A stretch of DNA of 64,000 bases from Mucilaginibacter sp. UR6-1 (GCF_020880975.1 NZ_JAJIWP010000002.1:620001-684000); one strand, 5' to 3'. Shown: positions 34,375 through 44,128, numbered from the stretch's first letter. Translations and numbers: made by a program. The notes: generated by a model not told the origin, from the sequence alone.

Positions 34375-36432
34375 TTGATACCCGATCAGGCACATACAGC
34401 TCATATACAAACGTTCCACACGGTGGTGGCGGTGGTATTGCCGTTGCTTGCCGCGGTTATCAATAACTTTATTCCTAATAAGGTAAAAATCACCGGGTGG
34501 ATATCAACCATCGCCATATTATTGAGTGCCGCCTTTGCTATCAGTGTTTTTGCCGCTGTTTGGAATACTACAACCGTGCATACACAGCAGCTATGGTTTA
34601 CCATTGGCGCTACCAAGGTTTATGCCGGGGTATGGCTCAATAACCTATCGGTTATGATGCTGGCCCTGGTGCCGGTTATCGCGCTGCCGGTACACATTTA
34701 CTCCATGGCGTACATGAGGGAGGATGAACGCTTTAACCGCTACTTCACCTACCTCAGCTTCTTTTGTTTCAGTATGCTGGCCTTGGTTGTGGTTGATAGC
34801 ACCGTATTGCTTTATGCCTTTTGGGAGCTGGTGGGTTTTTCATCATACCTGCTTATAGGTTTTTGGTTTACGCGCGATAAAGCGGTACAGGCCAATAAGA
34901 AAGCCTTTATCATGAACAGGATAGGAGATATAGGCCTGCTCTCGGCCATCATCATCCTGTTTGCGCAATATGGTACGTTTGATCTGGTTCAACTATTTGG
35001 CGATGGTGGCTTGGTATCACGATCTGTTATTGAAAATGGTTTGTGGGTAGCTCCCGCCGGACAATTACCTGCCATATGGCAATATGTAGCTTTTTGGGGG
35101 ATATTTTTAGGCATGGCGGCTAAGTCGGCACAGTTCCCTTTACATACCTGGCTGCCCGATGCTATGGAAGGTCCAACCTCTGTTTCAGCCCTGATACATG
35201 CTGCTACCATGGTGGCCGCGGGTGTATTCCTATTGGGCAGGGCATATCCATTATTCACGCCCGAAGAACTGAGCGTGTTTGCCGTTATAGGCTGCTTTAC
35301 CGCCTTTATGGCCGCGAGCATTGCTCTCACACAAAACGATCTGAAACGCATACTGGCTTACTCTACCATATCGCAGTTAGGTTTTATGGTGCTGGCCATG
35401 GGGGTAGGGGCTTATGCTTCGTCGTTGTTCCACCTGGCAACGCACGCTTTCTTTAAATGTCTGTTGTTTTTGGTGGCTGGTATCGTTATCCACGAGATGC
35501 AGCACGTTAAGCACGAAAATCATCTTGACATCGACCCGCAAAATATACTGTATATGGGTGGTCTGCGTAAAAAGCTGCCGCTTACGTTTATAGCCGCCGT
35601 AGTGGGTAGCCTGGCACTAATAGGCTTATTGTTCACATCGGGCTATCTGTCTAAGGATGGTATACTGATCCAGGCCTTTGAATGGGCTGAAGGCAAGGCA
35701 TGGTATTTTCAACTGGTGCCAGCAGGCGCTTTGCTAACCAGTTTGCTAACCGCGTTTTATGTCAGCCGATTAATCGTAAAAGTGTTCTTTGGTAAGTTCC
35801 GTTTGTTGGATGTTCATCCCGGTATTAAACTACATATCAGCGATGGGGGCTGGAATTATAAACTGCCGCTGGTGTTGCTGGCGCTTTGCAGTTTGTTCCC
35901 GCTGTTCTCGTTGCATCCGTGGTTGTATGAACATGCTTGGCTTTACCAGGGTTTCCTTCCGTCTAATCATCTGGAAAGGATGAATATTTACCATACGTTA
36001 ATCCCCATAGGGGTGAATATTTTTTGTGTGATGGTGGTGTACCTGGCTTACGCGATGTATGTAAAACGAAATTACGTGGCACACCAAAATAGTAGGCTGT
36101 TTAAACTATCATACAACCAGTGGTATATTGATGCATTCTACAATAAAGTTATTGTAAACAGTGTGCTGGCATTAAGCCGCCTGCTTTACTGGTTTGACCG
36201 TACTGTTATTGACGGACTGGTAAACTTGTTACGCAATATTGTTGGTGAACTCTCCTCTTTAGCCCAGTGGACAGATCGCTATATTGTGAATGGCATTATA
36301 TACCTTATCACTGTTTTGGTAAGGCGTATTGGCAATCTGGCCCGCCTGTTTCAGGGGGGTAAGGTGCAATATTACCTGTACAGTATGCTGGCCGTAGTGC
36401 TTTTAGTGTTTATATTTAAATTACTCATCTGA
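34375..36432 (+). CDS. nuoL: NADH-quinone oxidoreductase subunit L
   Basis: A 685-residue antiporter-like proton-pumping subunit. Conserved YAFWELVGFSSYLLIGFWF, SAQFPLHTWLPDAMEGPTSV, ALIHAATMVAAGVFLLGRAY and the lysine/histidine helix TQNDLKRILAYSTISQLGFM are present. The long C-terminal amphipathic (piston) helix region runs from about 580 and ends in a final hydrophobic helix. The start is TTG 34375, two bases after the plug-repeat gene; no ATG lies nearby in frame. Confidence 0.95.
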   Translation: MIPDQAHTAHIQTFHTVVAVVLPLLAAVINNFIPNKVKITGWISTIAILLSAAFAISVFAAVWNTTTVHTQQLWFTIGATKVYAGVWLNNLSVMMLALVPVIALPVHIYSMAYMREDERFNRYFTYLSFFCFSMLALVVVDSTVLLYAFWELVGFSSYLLIGFWFTRDKAVQANKKAFIMNRIGDIGLLSAIIILFAQYGTFDLVQLFGDGGLVSRSVIENGLWVAPAGQLPAIWQYVAFWGIFLGMAAKSAQFPLHTWLPDAMEGPTSVSALIHAATMVAAGVFLLGRAYPLFTPEELSVFAVIGCFTAFMAASIALTQNDLKRILAYSTISQLGFMVLAMGVGAYASSLFHLATHAFFKCLLFLVAGIVIHEMQHVKHENHLDIDPQNILYMGGLRKKLPLTFIAAVVGSLALIGLLFTSGYLSKDGILIQAFEWAEGKAWYFQLVPAGALLTSLLTAFYVSRLIVKVFFGKFRLLDVHPGIKLHISDGGWNYKLPLVLLALCSLFPLFSLHPWLYEHAWLYQGFLPSNHLERMNIYHTLIPIGVNIFCVMVVYLAYAMYVKRNYVAHQNSRLFKLSYNQWYIDAFYNKVIVNSVLALSRLLYWFDRTVIDGLVNLLRNIVGELSSLAQWTDRYIVNGIIYLITVLVRRIGNLARLFQGGKVQYYLYSMLAVVLLVFIFKLLI

Positions 36433-36439
36433 TAAACTG

Positions 36440-38041
36440 ATGAACCTTTTAACGATACTGATATTTATACCCATAGTGTTCGGCGCGATAATATTGCTGC
36501 TGCCGTCATCACTGCGGGCAAGCTTTAAATATATTACCCTGCTGGCAACACTCATTCAGTTTGCGCTGAGTATATGGATATATCTTGACTTTAAAACAGG
36601 TGCCGGGTTTGGCGGTGTTAATCACGAAGATCAGTTTCAGTTTGTACAAAAGCTGCCCTGGATCCACCTCGATCTTGGTGCTATGGGTGCCATGCAGATA
36701 GATTATTTTGTAGGAATTGATGGTATATCGCTGCCTTTGCTGGTGATGACCACCCTGGTGATGGTGATCGCTACCATTGCATCATGGGAGATAACCAGTA
36801 ACCTGAAAGGCTTTTTCGCTTTGTTTTTATTGTTGGATATGGCCGTTATCGGCGTGTTCTGCGCGTTGGATTTCTTTTTGTTCTACCTGTTTTATGAGTT
36901 GATGCTGCTGCCATTATACTTTTTGATTGGTATGTGGGGCGGCGTTCGGCGAGAGTACGCGGCTATTAAGTTTTTCCTGTATACCTTGTTCGGTTCGGTA
37001 TTTATGCTGTTGGTAATGGTAGGTTTGTACCTTTCAGTTACTGATCCTGTAACCGGCAACCATACCTTTAACATTGTACAAATGATGAACCCGGCTAATT
37101 ATAGCGAAGGTTCAATATTTTCTGTCGCAGCACAGCAAACCATATTAGGTATGCCTGCCCGGTTAGTGGGGTTTGTAGTGCTATTCATCGCCTTTGCCAT
37201 TAAGGTGCCGGTAGTGCCGCTGCACACCTGGCTACCTGTGGCCCACGTGGAAGCGCCAACGCCAGTGTCTATCATACTGGCGGGTGTATTGTTAAAGATC
37301 GGCGGATATGGTATTATCCGTATCTGTTTGGGCATCTTCCCCGAAGTTGCCGCTGACGGTGCATTCTGGTTGGGCTTACTCGGCGTTGTTTCCATATTAT
37401 ACGGAGCACTGAATGCCCTTGCACAGCGGGATCTGAAACGAATGATAGCCTACTCATCCGTATCGCACATGGGTTTTGTGTTGCTGGGTATTGCCTCGCA
37501 AACTGCCGAAGGTATCAGCGGCGCGGTATTGCAGATGATAAGCCACGGCTTTTTATCATCCATGTTGTTTTACCTGGTAGGGGTGGTGTACAACCGCGTA
37601 CACGACAGGGATATCTATAACTTCCGTGGCCTCGGTAGCATTATGCCCAGGTATACGGCCTTTGTCATGATCGCTTTCTTCGCATCGCTGGGTCTGCCGG
37701 GTTTTTCGGCATTCGTTGCCGAAGCATTTACCCTTGCCGGAACGTTCAAATCATCAACCACTAACGGTTTGCTGCCTTACTGGATGGCCATAGGCGGTTC
37801 GGTAGGTATATTGTTAAGCGCGGCCTACTTTCTGTGGACGCTGCAACGCATGTTCTTTGGTCAGCCACTGTTAAAAGGCGGCGAGGTGTGGCGCACCGCC
37901 TTGCATGACATTAATTTTCGTGAAACAGCCACGCTGGTACCATTAGCTATTATGGCACTGGTGCTGGGCATATTCCCATCATTGGTATTGGATGTGGCTA
38001 ACGGTAGCGTATTGGCTTTGGTGGAGTTTTTAAAAAAATAA
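36440..38041 (+). CDS. nuoM: NADH-quinone oxidoreductase subunit M
   Basis: A 533-residue proton-pumping membrane subunit with about 14 helices. Conserved FYLFYELMLLPLYFLIGMWG, VPLHTWLPVAHVEAPTPVSI, ILAGVLLKIGGYGIIRICLG and LAQRDLKRMIAYSSVSHMGF are all intact. ATG at 36440, 7 bp after nuoL. It is followed by an 84-bp gap with a weak hairpin (CTTTCC/GGAAAG near 38046) and the DUF4139 gene. Confidence 0.96.
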   Translation: MNLLTILIFIPIVFGAIILLLPSSLRASFKYITLLATLIQFALSIWIYLDFKTGAGFGGVNHEDQFQFVQKLPWIHLDLGAMGAMQIDYFVGIDGISLPLLVMTTLVMVIATIASWEITSNLKGFFALFLLLDMAVIGVFCALDFFLFYLFYELMLLPLYFLIGMWGGVRREYAAIKFFLYTLFGSVFMLLVMVGLYLSVTDPVTGNHTFNIVQMMNPANYSEGSIFSVAAQQTILGMPARLVGFVVLFIAFAIKVPVVPLHTWLPVAHVEAPTPVSIILAGVLLKIGGYGIIRICLGIFPEVAADGAFWLGLLGVVSILYGALNALAQRDLKRMIAYSSVSHMGFVLLGIASQTAEGISGAVLQMISHGFLSSMLFYLVGVVYNRVHDRDIYNFRGLGSIMPRYTAFVMIAFFASLGLPGFSAFVAEAFTLAGTFKSSTTNGLLPYWMAIGGSVGILLSAAYFLWTLQRMFFGQPLLKGGEVWRTALHDINFRETATLVPLAIMALVLGIFPSLVLDVANGSVLALVEFLKK

Positions 38042-38125
38042 AAACGCTTTCCTTTATGGAAAGTCGCATGATCGTGCATCTTCTGAATATAACAACAGGA
38101 GAATTCATCTAAATCTGAAACGATC

Positions 38126-39976
38126 ATGCTTAAAGAATTATTTATGGCTGCCTGCATATTGTTTGCGGTGCAAATGGCAAAAGGCTACGAAGGACAAAAA
38201 GTAAGTTCAAAGGTTACCAAAGTAACCGTGTTTTTAAATAGCGCACAGGTAACACGTACGGCAACGGCGAGTATTGTGCCCGGAACATCAACACTGGTAT
38301 TCGAAAATATATCGCCTGATGTAGATGTACAAAGTATACAGGTAAAGGCCGCGGGTGAGTTTACCATATTGTCGGTTAAGCATGAGATTGATTTTTTGAA
38401 CGAGCAGGTTAAAGAAAAAAGGATTGAACAATTAGAAGAGCAAAAGAAACTGATACAGGATAAGCTGGACATGCAGAATAACCTATTGAACATATACCAG
38501 GAAGAAAGTGCCATGCTGCTCAAAAATCAGCAGGTATCGGGGCAAAATAACAACCTCGATCTGGTAAAGCTGCGTCAGGCCCTGGAGTTTCAAACTGCCC
38601 GCTTAACTGATATCAGAAAGAAACAGCAAGCTATTAAAAATCAGATTTTGGTTTTAAATACCGAGTTACGTAAGTATGACAAGCAGATCAATGATCTGGA
38701 TGCCGGTAACAGCAAAGCAACCAGTAATATACTGGTAACCGTAAATTCCAGAACCGCGCTTCAATCATTGTTCACACTCAACTATGTGGTAAAAAACGCA
38801 TCATGGTTTCCAACGTATGACATCAGGGCAAAAAACGCAAGCAGCCCGATTAACATAATTTACAAGGCCAACGTATCGCAGCAATGTGGTGAGGATTGGC
38901 AAAATGTAAAGTTAACGCTCTCTACAGGTAACCCAACTACAAGCGGTTCAAAGCCTGAATTAACACCCTACTATCTTAATGTGGGTATGTATGCCTTAAA
39001 TGATACCCGATCCGTTATTACCAGGGTAACAGGTAAGATTTTTAGCGGTAGCCAAGTATTGCCGGGCGCAACTATTAAAGTTAAAGGAACGTCAATAGGC
39101 ACAGTTACCGATGCTTCGGGTGCGTACTCGATACAAATACCTGCCGGTAACCCCGTATTAGAGTATAGCTACATTGGCTATGAAACGCGTGAGCTACCTG
39201 CCACACAGCCGGTGCTTAACGTAAATTTGAACGAGAATAAAAATTCCCTGAACGAAGTAGTTGTTACCGGCTACGGTAGCAGCGCGGCTAAAACGCTGAG
39301 AGGGAGAGTAACCGGGCTCACCATTACTGATAATACCATACCCGTGATGGTAAAACAGGTTGAAAATCAAACTAACGTGGAATTCGCTATTCAAAACCCA
39401 TATAGCATTCCGGGTGATGGCAAGCAGTATCTGGTTGAAATAAATAATTTTGAGCTGCCTGCCGAGTACAAATATTATGTAGCGCCAAAGCTAAGCACCG
39501 ATGTGTTTTTAACCGCTACATTAACTGACTGGAACAAGTACAATTTTTTATCAGGCGAAGCCAACCTCTTTTTTGAAGGAACTTTTATAGGTAAATCGCT
39601 GATCGATACTTACTCAACCAGTGATACGCTGAACCTTTCACTGGGTATAGATAAAAGCATAGCGGTTACACGTACCCTGAAAAAGGATCTGAAAGAGAAA
39701 AAGAATTTTGGCTCAACTAAAAAGGAAACACGCGACTGGCTCATTTCCATCAAAAATCGTAAAAGCCAGCCGGTAAATTTGCTTGTGGAAGATCAGGTTC
39801 CGGTATCGCAAAATTCTGTTATCGAGGTGGATGTGCAGCAATCATCAGGTGCTGACATGGATAAGCTGACCGGCAGGCTTTCATGGAGTTTTATGCTAAC
39901 TTCGCAGCAGGACAAAAAGCTGGAATTAAAATACCTGGTAAGTTATCCTAAAAATCAATCTGTTATTGTTGAATAA
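38126..39976 (+). CDS. DUF4139 (MuiA-like) protein with an inserted SusC-type N-terminal module
   Basis: A 616-residue exported protein with a signal peptide (about 1-20), then DUF4140-like strands (KVTKVTVFLNSAQVTRTATA), a coiled coil (about 88-195), and the start of DUF4139 (WFPTYDIRAKN, residues 227-237). Inserted at 299-384 is a carboxypeptidase-regulatory-like domain (VTGKIFSGSQVLPGATIKVK ... SYIGYETREL) followed by NEVVVTGYG, the TonB-box-like string typical of SusC receptors. DUF4139 resumes at about 405 and runs to the end. Relatives are called mucoidy inhibitor MuiA; the molecular role is unknown. It sits between nuoM and nuoN, its stop abutting the nuoN ATG. Confidence 0.85.
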   Translation: MLKELFMAACILFAVQMAKGYEGQKVSSKVTKVTVFLNSAQVTRTATASIVPGTSTLVFENISPDVDVQSIQVKAAGEFTILSVKHEIDFLNEQVKEKRIEQLEEQKKLIQDKLDMQNNLLNIYQEESAMLLKNQQVSGQNNNLDLVKLRQALEFQTARLTDIRKKQQAIKNQILVLNTELRKYDKQINDLDAGNSKATSNILVTVNSRTALQSLFTLNYVVKNASWFPTYDIRAKNASSPINIIYKANVSQQCGEDWQNVKLTLSTGNPTTSGSKPELTPYYLNVGMYALNDTRSVITRVTGKIFSGSQVLPGATIKVKGTSIGTVTDASGAYSIQIPAGNPVLEYSYIGYETRELPATQPVLNVNLNENKNSLNEVVVTGYGSSAAKTLRGRVTGLTITDNTIPVMVKQVENQTNVEFAIQNPYSIPGDGKQYLVEINNFELPAEYKYYVAPKLSTDVFLTATLTDWNKYNFLSGEANLFFEGTFIGKSLIDTYSTSDTLNLSLGIDKSIAVTRTLKKDLKEKKNFGSTKKETRDWLISIKNRKSQPVNLLVEDQVPVSQNSVIEVDVQQSSGADMDKLTGRLSWSFMLTSQQDKKLELKYLVSYPKNQSVIVE

Positions 39977-41482
39977 ATGCACGACCTGTTACCTACCATA
40001 CCCGAGCAGCTAAGCAAGATATTGAACGACGTACACTTTTTTGTGCCCGAGTTATACCTGAGCGCGCTGTTTATTTTGGTTCTGCTTGCCGATCTGTTCA
40101 TTGGCAAAAATTCCGAAAAGTATTGCCGGGCCATTGCCATGGCGGGTTTGGTAATTGTTTTTTTTAAGGATTATGAGCAATACACTTTAACCGATGAGGC
40201 TGGTGGTACCGTTTCGCTTTTTAGCGGTATGTTGCTGCTTTATGGCAAGGCGGTATCTTTTAAGGTGATTATTGATCTGCTTACCTGTTTGTTATTATTA
40301 TATTTTGCCTGGGACAATAAGCTCAGCACACATAAAAAGGGACTATCTGATCTGTATACAATCATCATAGGCTCGGTATTAGGGTTGCATTTAATGACGA
40401 TGGCCACTAACCTGCTTTCAATTTACCTGGCTATCGAGATGGTGTCCATCGCATCCTACCTCATGGTGGCATACCGCTCCGAAAATGGTTTTAGTGCCGA
40501 GGCAGGCTTAAAATACGTGCTGTTTGGCGCTGCTTCATCAGCAGTATTACTTTACGGCATATCGCTGTTATATGGTTTTACCGGCACGCTCGACATCTGG
40601 GACCCGAAGTTTATGGTGAACCTGTCCGGGGCAGGTAGCGCAGGTGTGGGGCTGGCGCTAAGTTTAGTACTGGTAGGCATCGGCTTCAAGCTGTCATTCG
40701 TCCCTGTACACTTTTGGGTGCCCGATGTTTACGAAGGAGCTGCAACACCGGTTACGGCCTACCTTTCAACCGTGCCTAAAATTGCCGCCTTTGCCTTGCT
40801 CATCAACTTTGTAAATGCATTTGTGGCTGTAGTGCCGCATCCTGATTTTGATTTCAGGCTGGCGCTGTCCATAATTGGTGTAATCACCATGATAGCCGGT
40901 AACTTTGCTGCCGTAGCGCAGCAAAATGTAAAGCGTATGCTGGCCTATTCAAGTATAGGGCATACCGGTTTCGCTTTAATGGCTGTTGTTACTTACACAC
41001 CGCAAGGGTTAACATCCCTTATTTATTACCTGGCGGTATATGCTGTCGCCAATATTGCAGCGCTATTGCTGGCTACCTACTTTACCAACCAAACCGGTGC
41101 CGAAAAGGTAGGCGAATACAAAGGTCTGGGTTTTAAATACCCGATTGCTTCGGTTTGTTTTGTGATTATCCTGATCTCGTTAACCGGTTTGCCGGTTTCG
41201 GCGGGTTTTACAGGTAAGCTGTTCGTGTTTTCGTCAGTTTACGTGGTGTATCAGCAAAGCCATGATGTTTGGCTGCTTATTTTAATGATCACCGGGGCAG
41301 TAGTAACCGTGGTATCGCTGTTTTACTATATCAAAATTCCGTTAAACTTATTTTTACGTAAGAGCAGCGTAGTGTTTACGCCCGATTATTCTGACAAAAA
41401 AGTAATTGTTTTGGCCGTTGTATTATCATTGTTGTTGCTTTTATTCGGAATTTTCCCTGATTGGTTGTATAAAACCTTGTAG
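39977..41482 (+). CDS. nuoN: NADH-quinone oxidoreductase subunit N
   Basis: A 501-residue antiporter-like subunit. Conserved LSIYLAIEMVSIASYLMVAY, the VHFWVPDVYEGAATPVTAYL helix, and QQNVKRMLAYSSIGHTGFAL. It ends the nuo cluster. ATG 39977 directly follows the stop codon of the DUF4139 gene, so the two must be cotranscribed and are probably translationally coupled. Confidence 0.96.
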   Translation: MHDLLPTIPEQLSKILNDVHFFVPELYLSALFILVLLADLFIGKNSEKYCRAIAMAGLVIVFFKDYEQYTLTDEAGGTVSLFSGMLLLYGKAVSFKVIIDLLTCLLLLYFAWDNKLSTHKKGLSDLYTIIIGSVLGLHLMTMATNLLSIYLAIEMVSIASYLMVAYRSENGFSAEAGLKYVLFGAASSAVLLYGISLLYGFTGTLDIWDPKFMVNLSGAGSAGVGLALSLVLVGIGFKLSFVPVHFWVPDVYEGAATPVTAYLSTVPKIAAFALLINFVNAFVAVVPHPDFDFRLALSIIGVITMIAGNFAAVAQQNVKRMLAYSSIGHTGFALMAVVTYTPQGLTSLIYYLAVYAVANIAALLLATYFTNQTGAEKVGEYKGLGFKYPIASVCFVIILISLTGLPVSAGFTGKLFVFSSVYVVYQQSHDVWLLILMITGAVVTVVSLFYYIKIPLNLFLRKSSVVFTPDYSDKKVIVLAVVLSLLLLLFGIFPDWLYKTL

Positions 41483-41589
41483 AGATCATATTTTATTGCT
41501 TCTTTTCTTGAAAATTAAAATTTTGGTAGTGATTTTATAATAAAAATCATATTTTCACGCCTTTCTAAATCTAATTGTTTAAGAAATTG

Positions 41590-42897
41590 ATGAAACGGTA
41601 CTTTCCCTTCCTTCTGATCCTGATCGCTTTAGTACTTACTTTTGTTTTTCCTTCGGTTGAGCTTAATACCACCGAAAAATCACAGTTCAACGGAGCTGAC
41701 ATTGCCTGGATGCTGATGTCGACGGCGCTTGTGCTTATCATGACACCAGGACTTGCCTTTTTTTATGGCGGCATGGTCAATAAAAAAAATGTGATCTCAA
41801 CCATGCTGCAAAGTGTGGTCTGTATGGTTATTATTACGGTTATCTGGGGGATATTTGGTTTTAGTTTGGCTTTTGGCGAGAGCATAGGCGGGGTTATAGG
41901 CAACCCGGCAACCTTTTTTATGATGAAGGGAATGCTGGGTACGGCAACCTGGCCGGCAGCACCAACCATTCCGTTGCTGCTGTTCGCCATGTACCAGTTA
42001 AAGTTCGCCATTATTACTCCGGCGCTCATTACCGGCGCCTTTGCCGAACGTATCCGTTTCAATTCATACATCATCTTCCTGATCCTGTTCTCAATCTGCA
42101 TATTTTCGCCGCTGGCGCACAGTACCTGGCATCCCGATGGCATCCTGGCTAAAATGGGTGTGCTTGACTTTGCCGGTGGCACGGTGGTGCACATGTCGGC
42201 AGGCTGGGCAGCTTTAGCATCTGCTATCTACTTAAAACGCCGTAATGAGGCCACGCATTCGCCCGCCCGCATTACTTATGTAATTATCGGTACCGGTTTG
42301 TTGTGGTTTGGCTGGTTTGGTTTTAATGCAGGTTCAGCTTTGGGCGCTAACCCGTTGGCGGTAACGGCGCTGGCAACAAGCACCACAGCATCAGCCGCGG
42401 CTGGTATTACCTGGATATTTTTTGATATGCTGCGCAAACGCAAGCCATCAGCCATGGGTACATGTATAGGTGCTGTAGTAGGGTTGGTGGCCATTACACC
42501 GGCCGCGGGTTTTGTATCGGTGCCGCACTCGCTGGCTATCGGCATTATATCGGCCATTGTAAGCAACCTGGTGGTTGAATGGCGCACACGTACTTCAATT
42601 GACGATACGCTGGACGTTTTCCCTTGCCACGGCGTTGGCGGTATGGTAGGTATGCTGCTTACTGGTGTGTTCGCTCATCATAATGTCAACCCGGGCATAG
42701 CCAATGGTAACGGCTTGTTCTTTGGCGAAACAAAATTGTTCATGATCCAGTTGGTAGCGCTTATCGGCACATCAATATTCGCGTTCTTTGGTTCATTATT
42801 ATTGTTAAAGATCACCGATATGATATCACCCCTGCGGGTATCAATGGAAGAGGAAATAGTAGGACTTGATGTTAGCCAGCACGGCGAAAAACTGTAA
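41590..42897 (+). CDS. amt: ammonium transporter
   Basis: A 435-residue Amt/MEP/Rh channel. The N-terminus is one hydrophobic helix (YFPFLLILIALVLTFVFPSV), followed by eleven helices with the signatures TPGLAFFYGGMVNKKNVIST, DFAGGTVVHMSAGWAALASA and DVFPCHGVGGMVGMLLTGVF. I choose ATG 41590 over the in-frame TTG at 41575, which would add five residues. No glnK or glnB gene is adjacent, although amt and glnK often pair. It ends at an intrinsic terminator. Confidence 0.95.
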   Translation: MKRYFPFLLILIALVLTFVFPSVELNTTEKSQFNGADIAWMLMSTALVLIMTPGLAFFYGGMVNKKNVISTMLQSVVCMVIITVIWGIFGFSLAFGESIGGVIGNPATFFMMKGMLGTATWPAAPTIPLLLFAMYQLKFAIITPALITGAFAERIRFNSYIIFLILFSICIFSPLAHSTWHPDGILAKMGVLDFAGGTVVHMSAGWAALASAIYLKRRNEATHSPARITYVIIGTGLLWFGWFGFNAGSALGANPLAVTALATSTTASAAAGITWIFFDMLRKRKPSAMGTCIGAVVGLVAITPAAGFVSVPHSLAIGIISAIVSNLVVEWRTRTSIDDTLDVFPCHGVGGMVGMLLTGVFAHHNVNPGIANGNGLFFGETKLFMIQLVALIGTSIFAFFGSLLLLKITDMISPLRVSMEEEIVGLDVSQHGEKL

Positions 42898-42923
42898 CAA
42901 ACAGTAGACAGACTACAATATTT

Positions 42924-42966
42924 AAATGCTTATGACTACTTTACAACGTCATAAGCATTTTTATTT
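42924..42966 (+). terminator. intrinsic terminator after amt
   Basis: A perfect 13-bp stem AAATGCTTATGAC (42924-42936) / GTCATAAGCATTT (42948-42960), 11-base loop, T-rich tail to 42966. It ends two bases before the next ATG. Confidence 0.88.
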
Positions 42967-42968
42967 AG

Positions 42969-44021
42969 ATGAAGCCCCATTACCCTATACTTGATGGATT
43001 GCGTGGTACGGCCGCTATACTTGTGGTTATATTTCACATACTTGAGGTGAATTTTCCGCCCGAAACCCATCCCATGAACCACGGTTACCTGGCGGTTGAT
43101 TTTTTCTACCTGCTATCTGGCTTTGTGGTGGGCTATGCTTATGATGATCGCTGGGGTAGCATGAGTGTTGGCCAGTTCCTTAAAATAAGATTCGCGCGCC
43201 TGCATCCAATGGTGATATTTAGTATAACCGTTGGCGCGATAGCCTTTTGGTTCGATCCGTATCACGATAGTTCATTTAACATGAGCCTGATGAAACTGAT
43301 TGGTGTGATGCTGATCGGTTACACAATTTTGCCGCATCCCGACGTTCGGGGATGGGGTGAAACTCATTCGCTTAACGGGCCGTGTTGGTCGTTGTTACAA
43401 GAATATATTGCCAATATTATTTATGCGCTCATTGGCCGAAAGTTAAGTAAAGCCGCTTTATTTGTGGTACTTATTATTACCGGGGCGGCTTTGATTATAA
43501 TGGCCCTCAAACAAAATTATATGGGCCTGGGCTGGAGTTGCGAAACTTTATGGGCGGCACCTATACGCATGCTGTTCCCGTTTTTTGCAGGTTTGCTGTT
43601 GTTTCGCATAGGTAAGCTGATCAATATCCCGATGGCCTATCCGCTACTATCGTTACTGCTGATCGTGGTATTTTTTATGCCGAGGTTTCAATATAACGGC
43701 CTGTACGATGTAGCCTGCGTAATTTTGCTGTTTCCGCTGGTTGTAGCTGCCGGCGCAGGCGGGCAGGTAAGCGGCACCTGGGCAAAAGTATGCAAATTTG
43801 CAGGTGAGCTATCATACCCGCTATATCTTATCCATTATCCTTTCATCTACATTTACGGCTATTGGATCAGCGTAAAAAAGCCAACGGTAGAGCAGAATGT
43901 ACCTATAGCTATTGGCCTTTTTGTATTTTTTATTGTTTTTGCACTGGCTACCCTGAAATTATACGATGAGCCGGTACGTAAGTGGTTACGGCAAAAGCTT
44001 GTTCCTGCCCGTGCAGTGTGA
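42969..44021 (+). CDS. acyltransferase family 3 membrane protein
   Basis: A 350-residue integral-membrane acyltransferase. It begins YPILDGLRGTAAILVVIFHI (residues 4-23, the family DGLRG and histidine motif), continues GYLAVDFFYLLSGFVVGYAY and KIRFARLHPMVIFSI (RxxRxxP-like), and has about ten helices. Family members O-acetylate polysaccharides, lipids or sugars. ATG 42969 is only two bases past the T-tract of the amt terminator, and no -7 element was seen, so how it is transcribed is unclear. Confidence 0.9.
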   Translation: MKPHYPILDGLRGTAAILVVIFHILEVNFPPETHPMNHGYLAVDFFYLLSGFVVGYAYDDRWGSMSVGQFLKIRFARLHPMVIFSITVGAIAFWFDPYHDSSFNMSLMKLIGVMLIGYTILPHPDVRGWGETHSLNGPCWSLLQEYIANIIYALIGRKLSKAALFVVLIITGAALIIMALKQNYMGLGWSCETLWAAPIRMLFPFFAGLLLFRIGKLINIPMAYPLLSLLLIVVFFMPRFQYNGLYDVACVILLFPLVVAAGAGGQVSGTWAKVCKFAGELSYPLYLIHYPFIYIYGYWISVKKPTVEQNVPIAIGLFVFFIVFALATLKLYDEPVRKWLRQKLVPARAV

Positions 44022-44103
44022 TGGTTAAGCGAGTGTTAAATTAATATCAATATTAATGCTTTTTTAATGACAATAGGATAGAAGATAATCGCTAATAAAA
44101 GTT

Positions 44104-44111
44104 TACTTTTG
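44104..44111 (+). promoter_or_regulatory. -7 element of the PurF-like gene
   Basis: TACTTTTG followed by CAACC, 17 bases before the ATG at 44129. No clear -33. Confidence 0.45.
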
Positions 44112-44128
44112 CAACCTCATTCCAAATC

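Noticed and set aside
38042..38125. terminator between nuoM and the DUF4139 gene
   Set aside because: The CTTTCC/GGAAAG hairpin is short and lacks a T run; DUF4139 and nuoN then abut, so read-through is more likely.
41521..41589. regulatory RNA upstream of amt
   Set aside because: Only AT-rich DNA; no stable structure or known riboswitch core.
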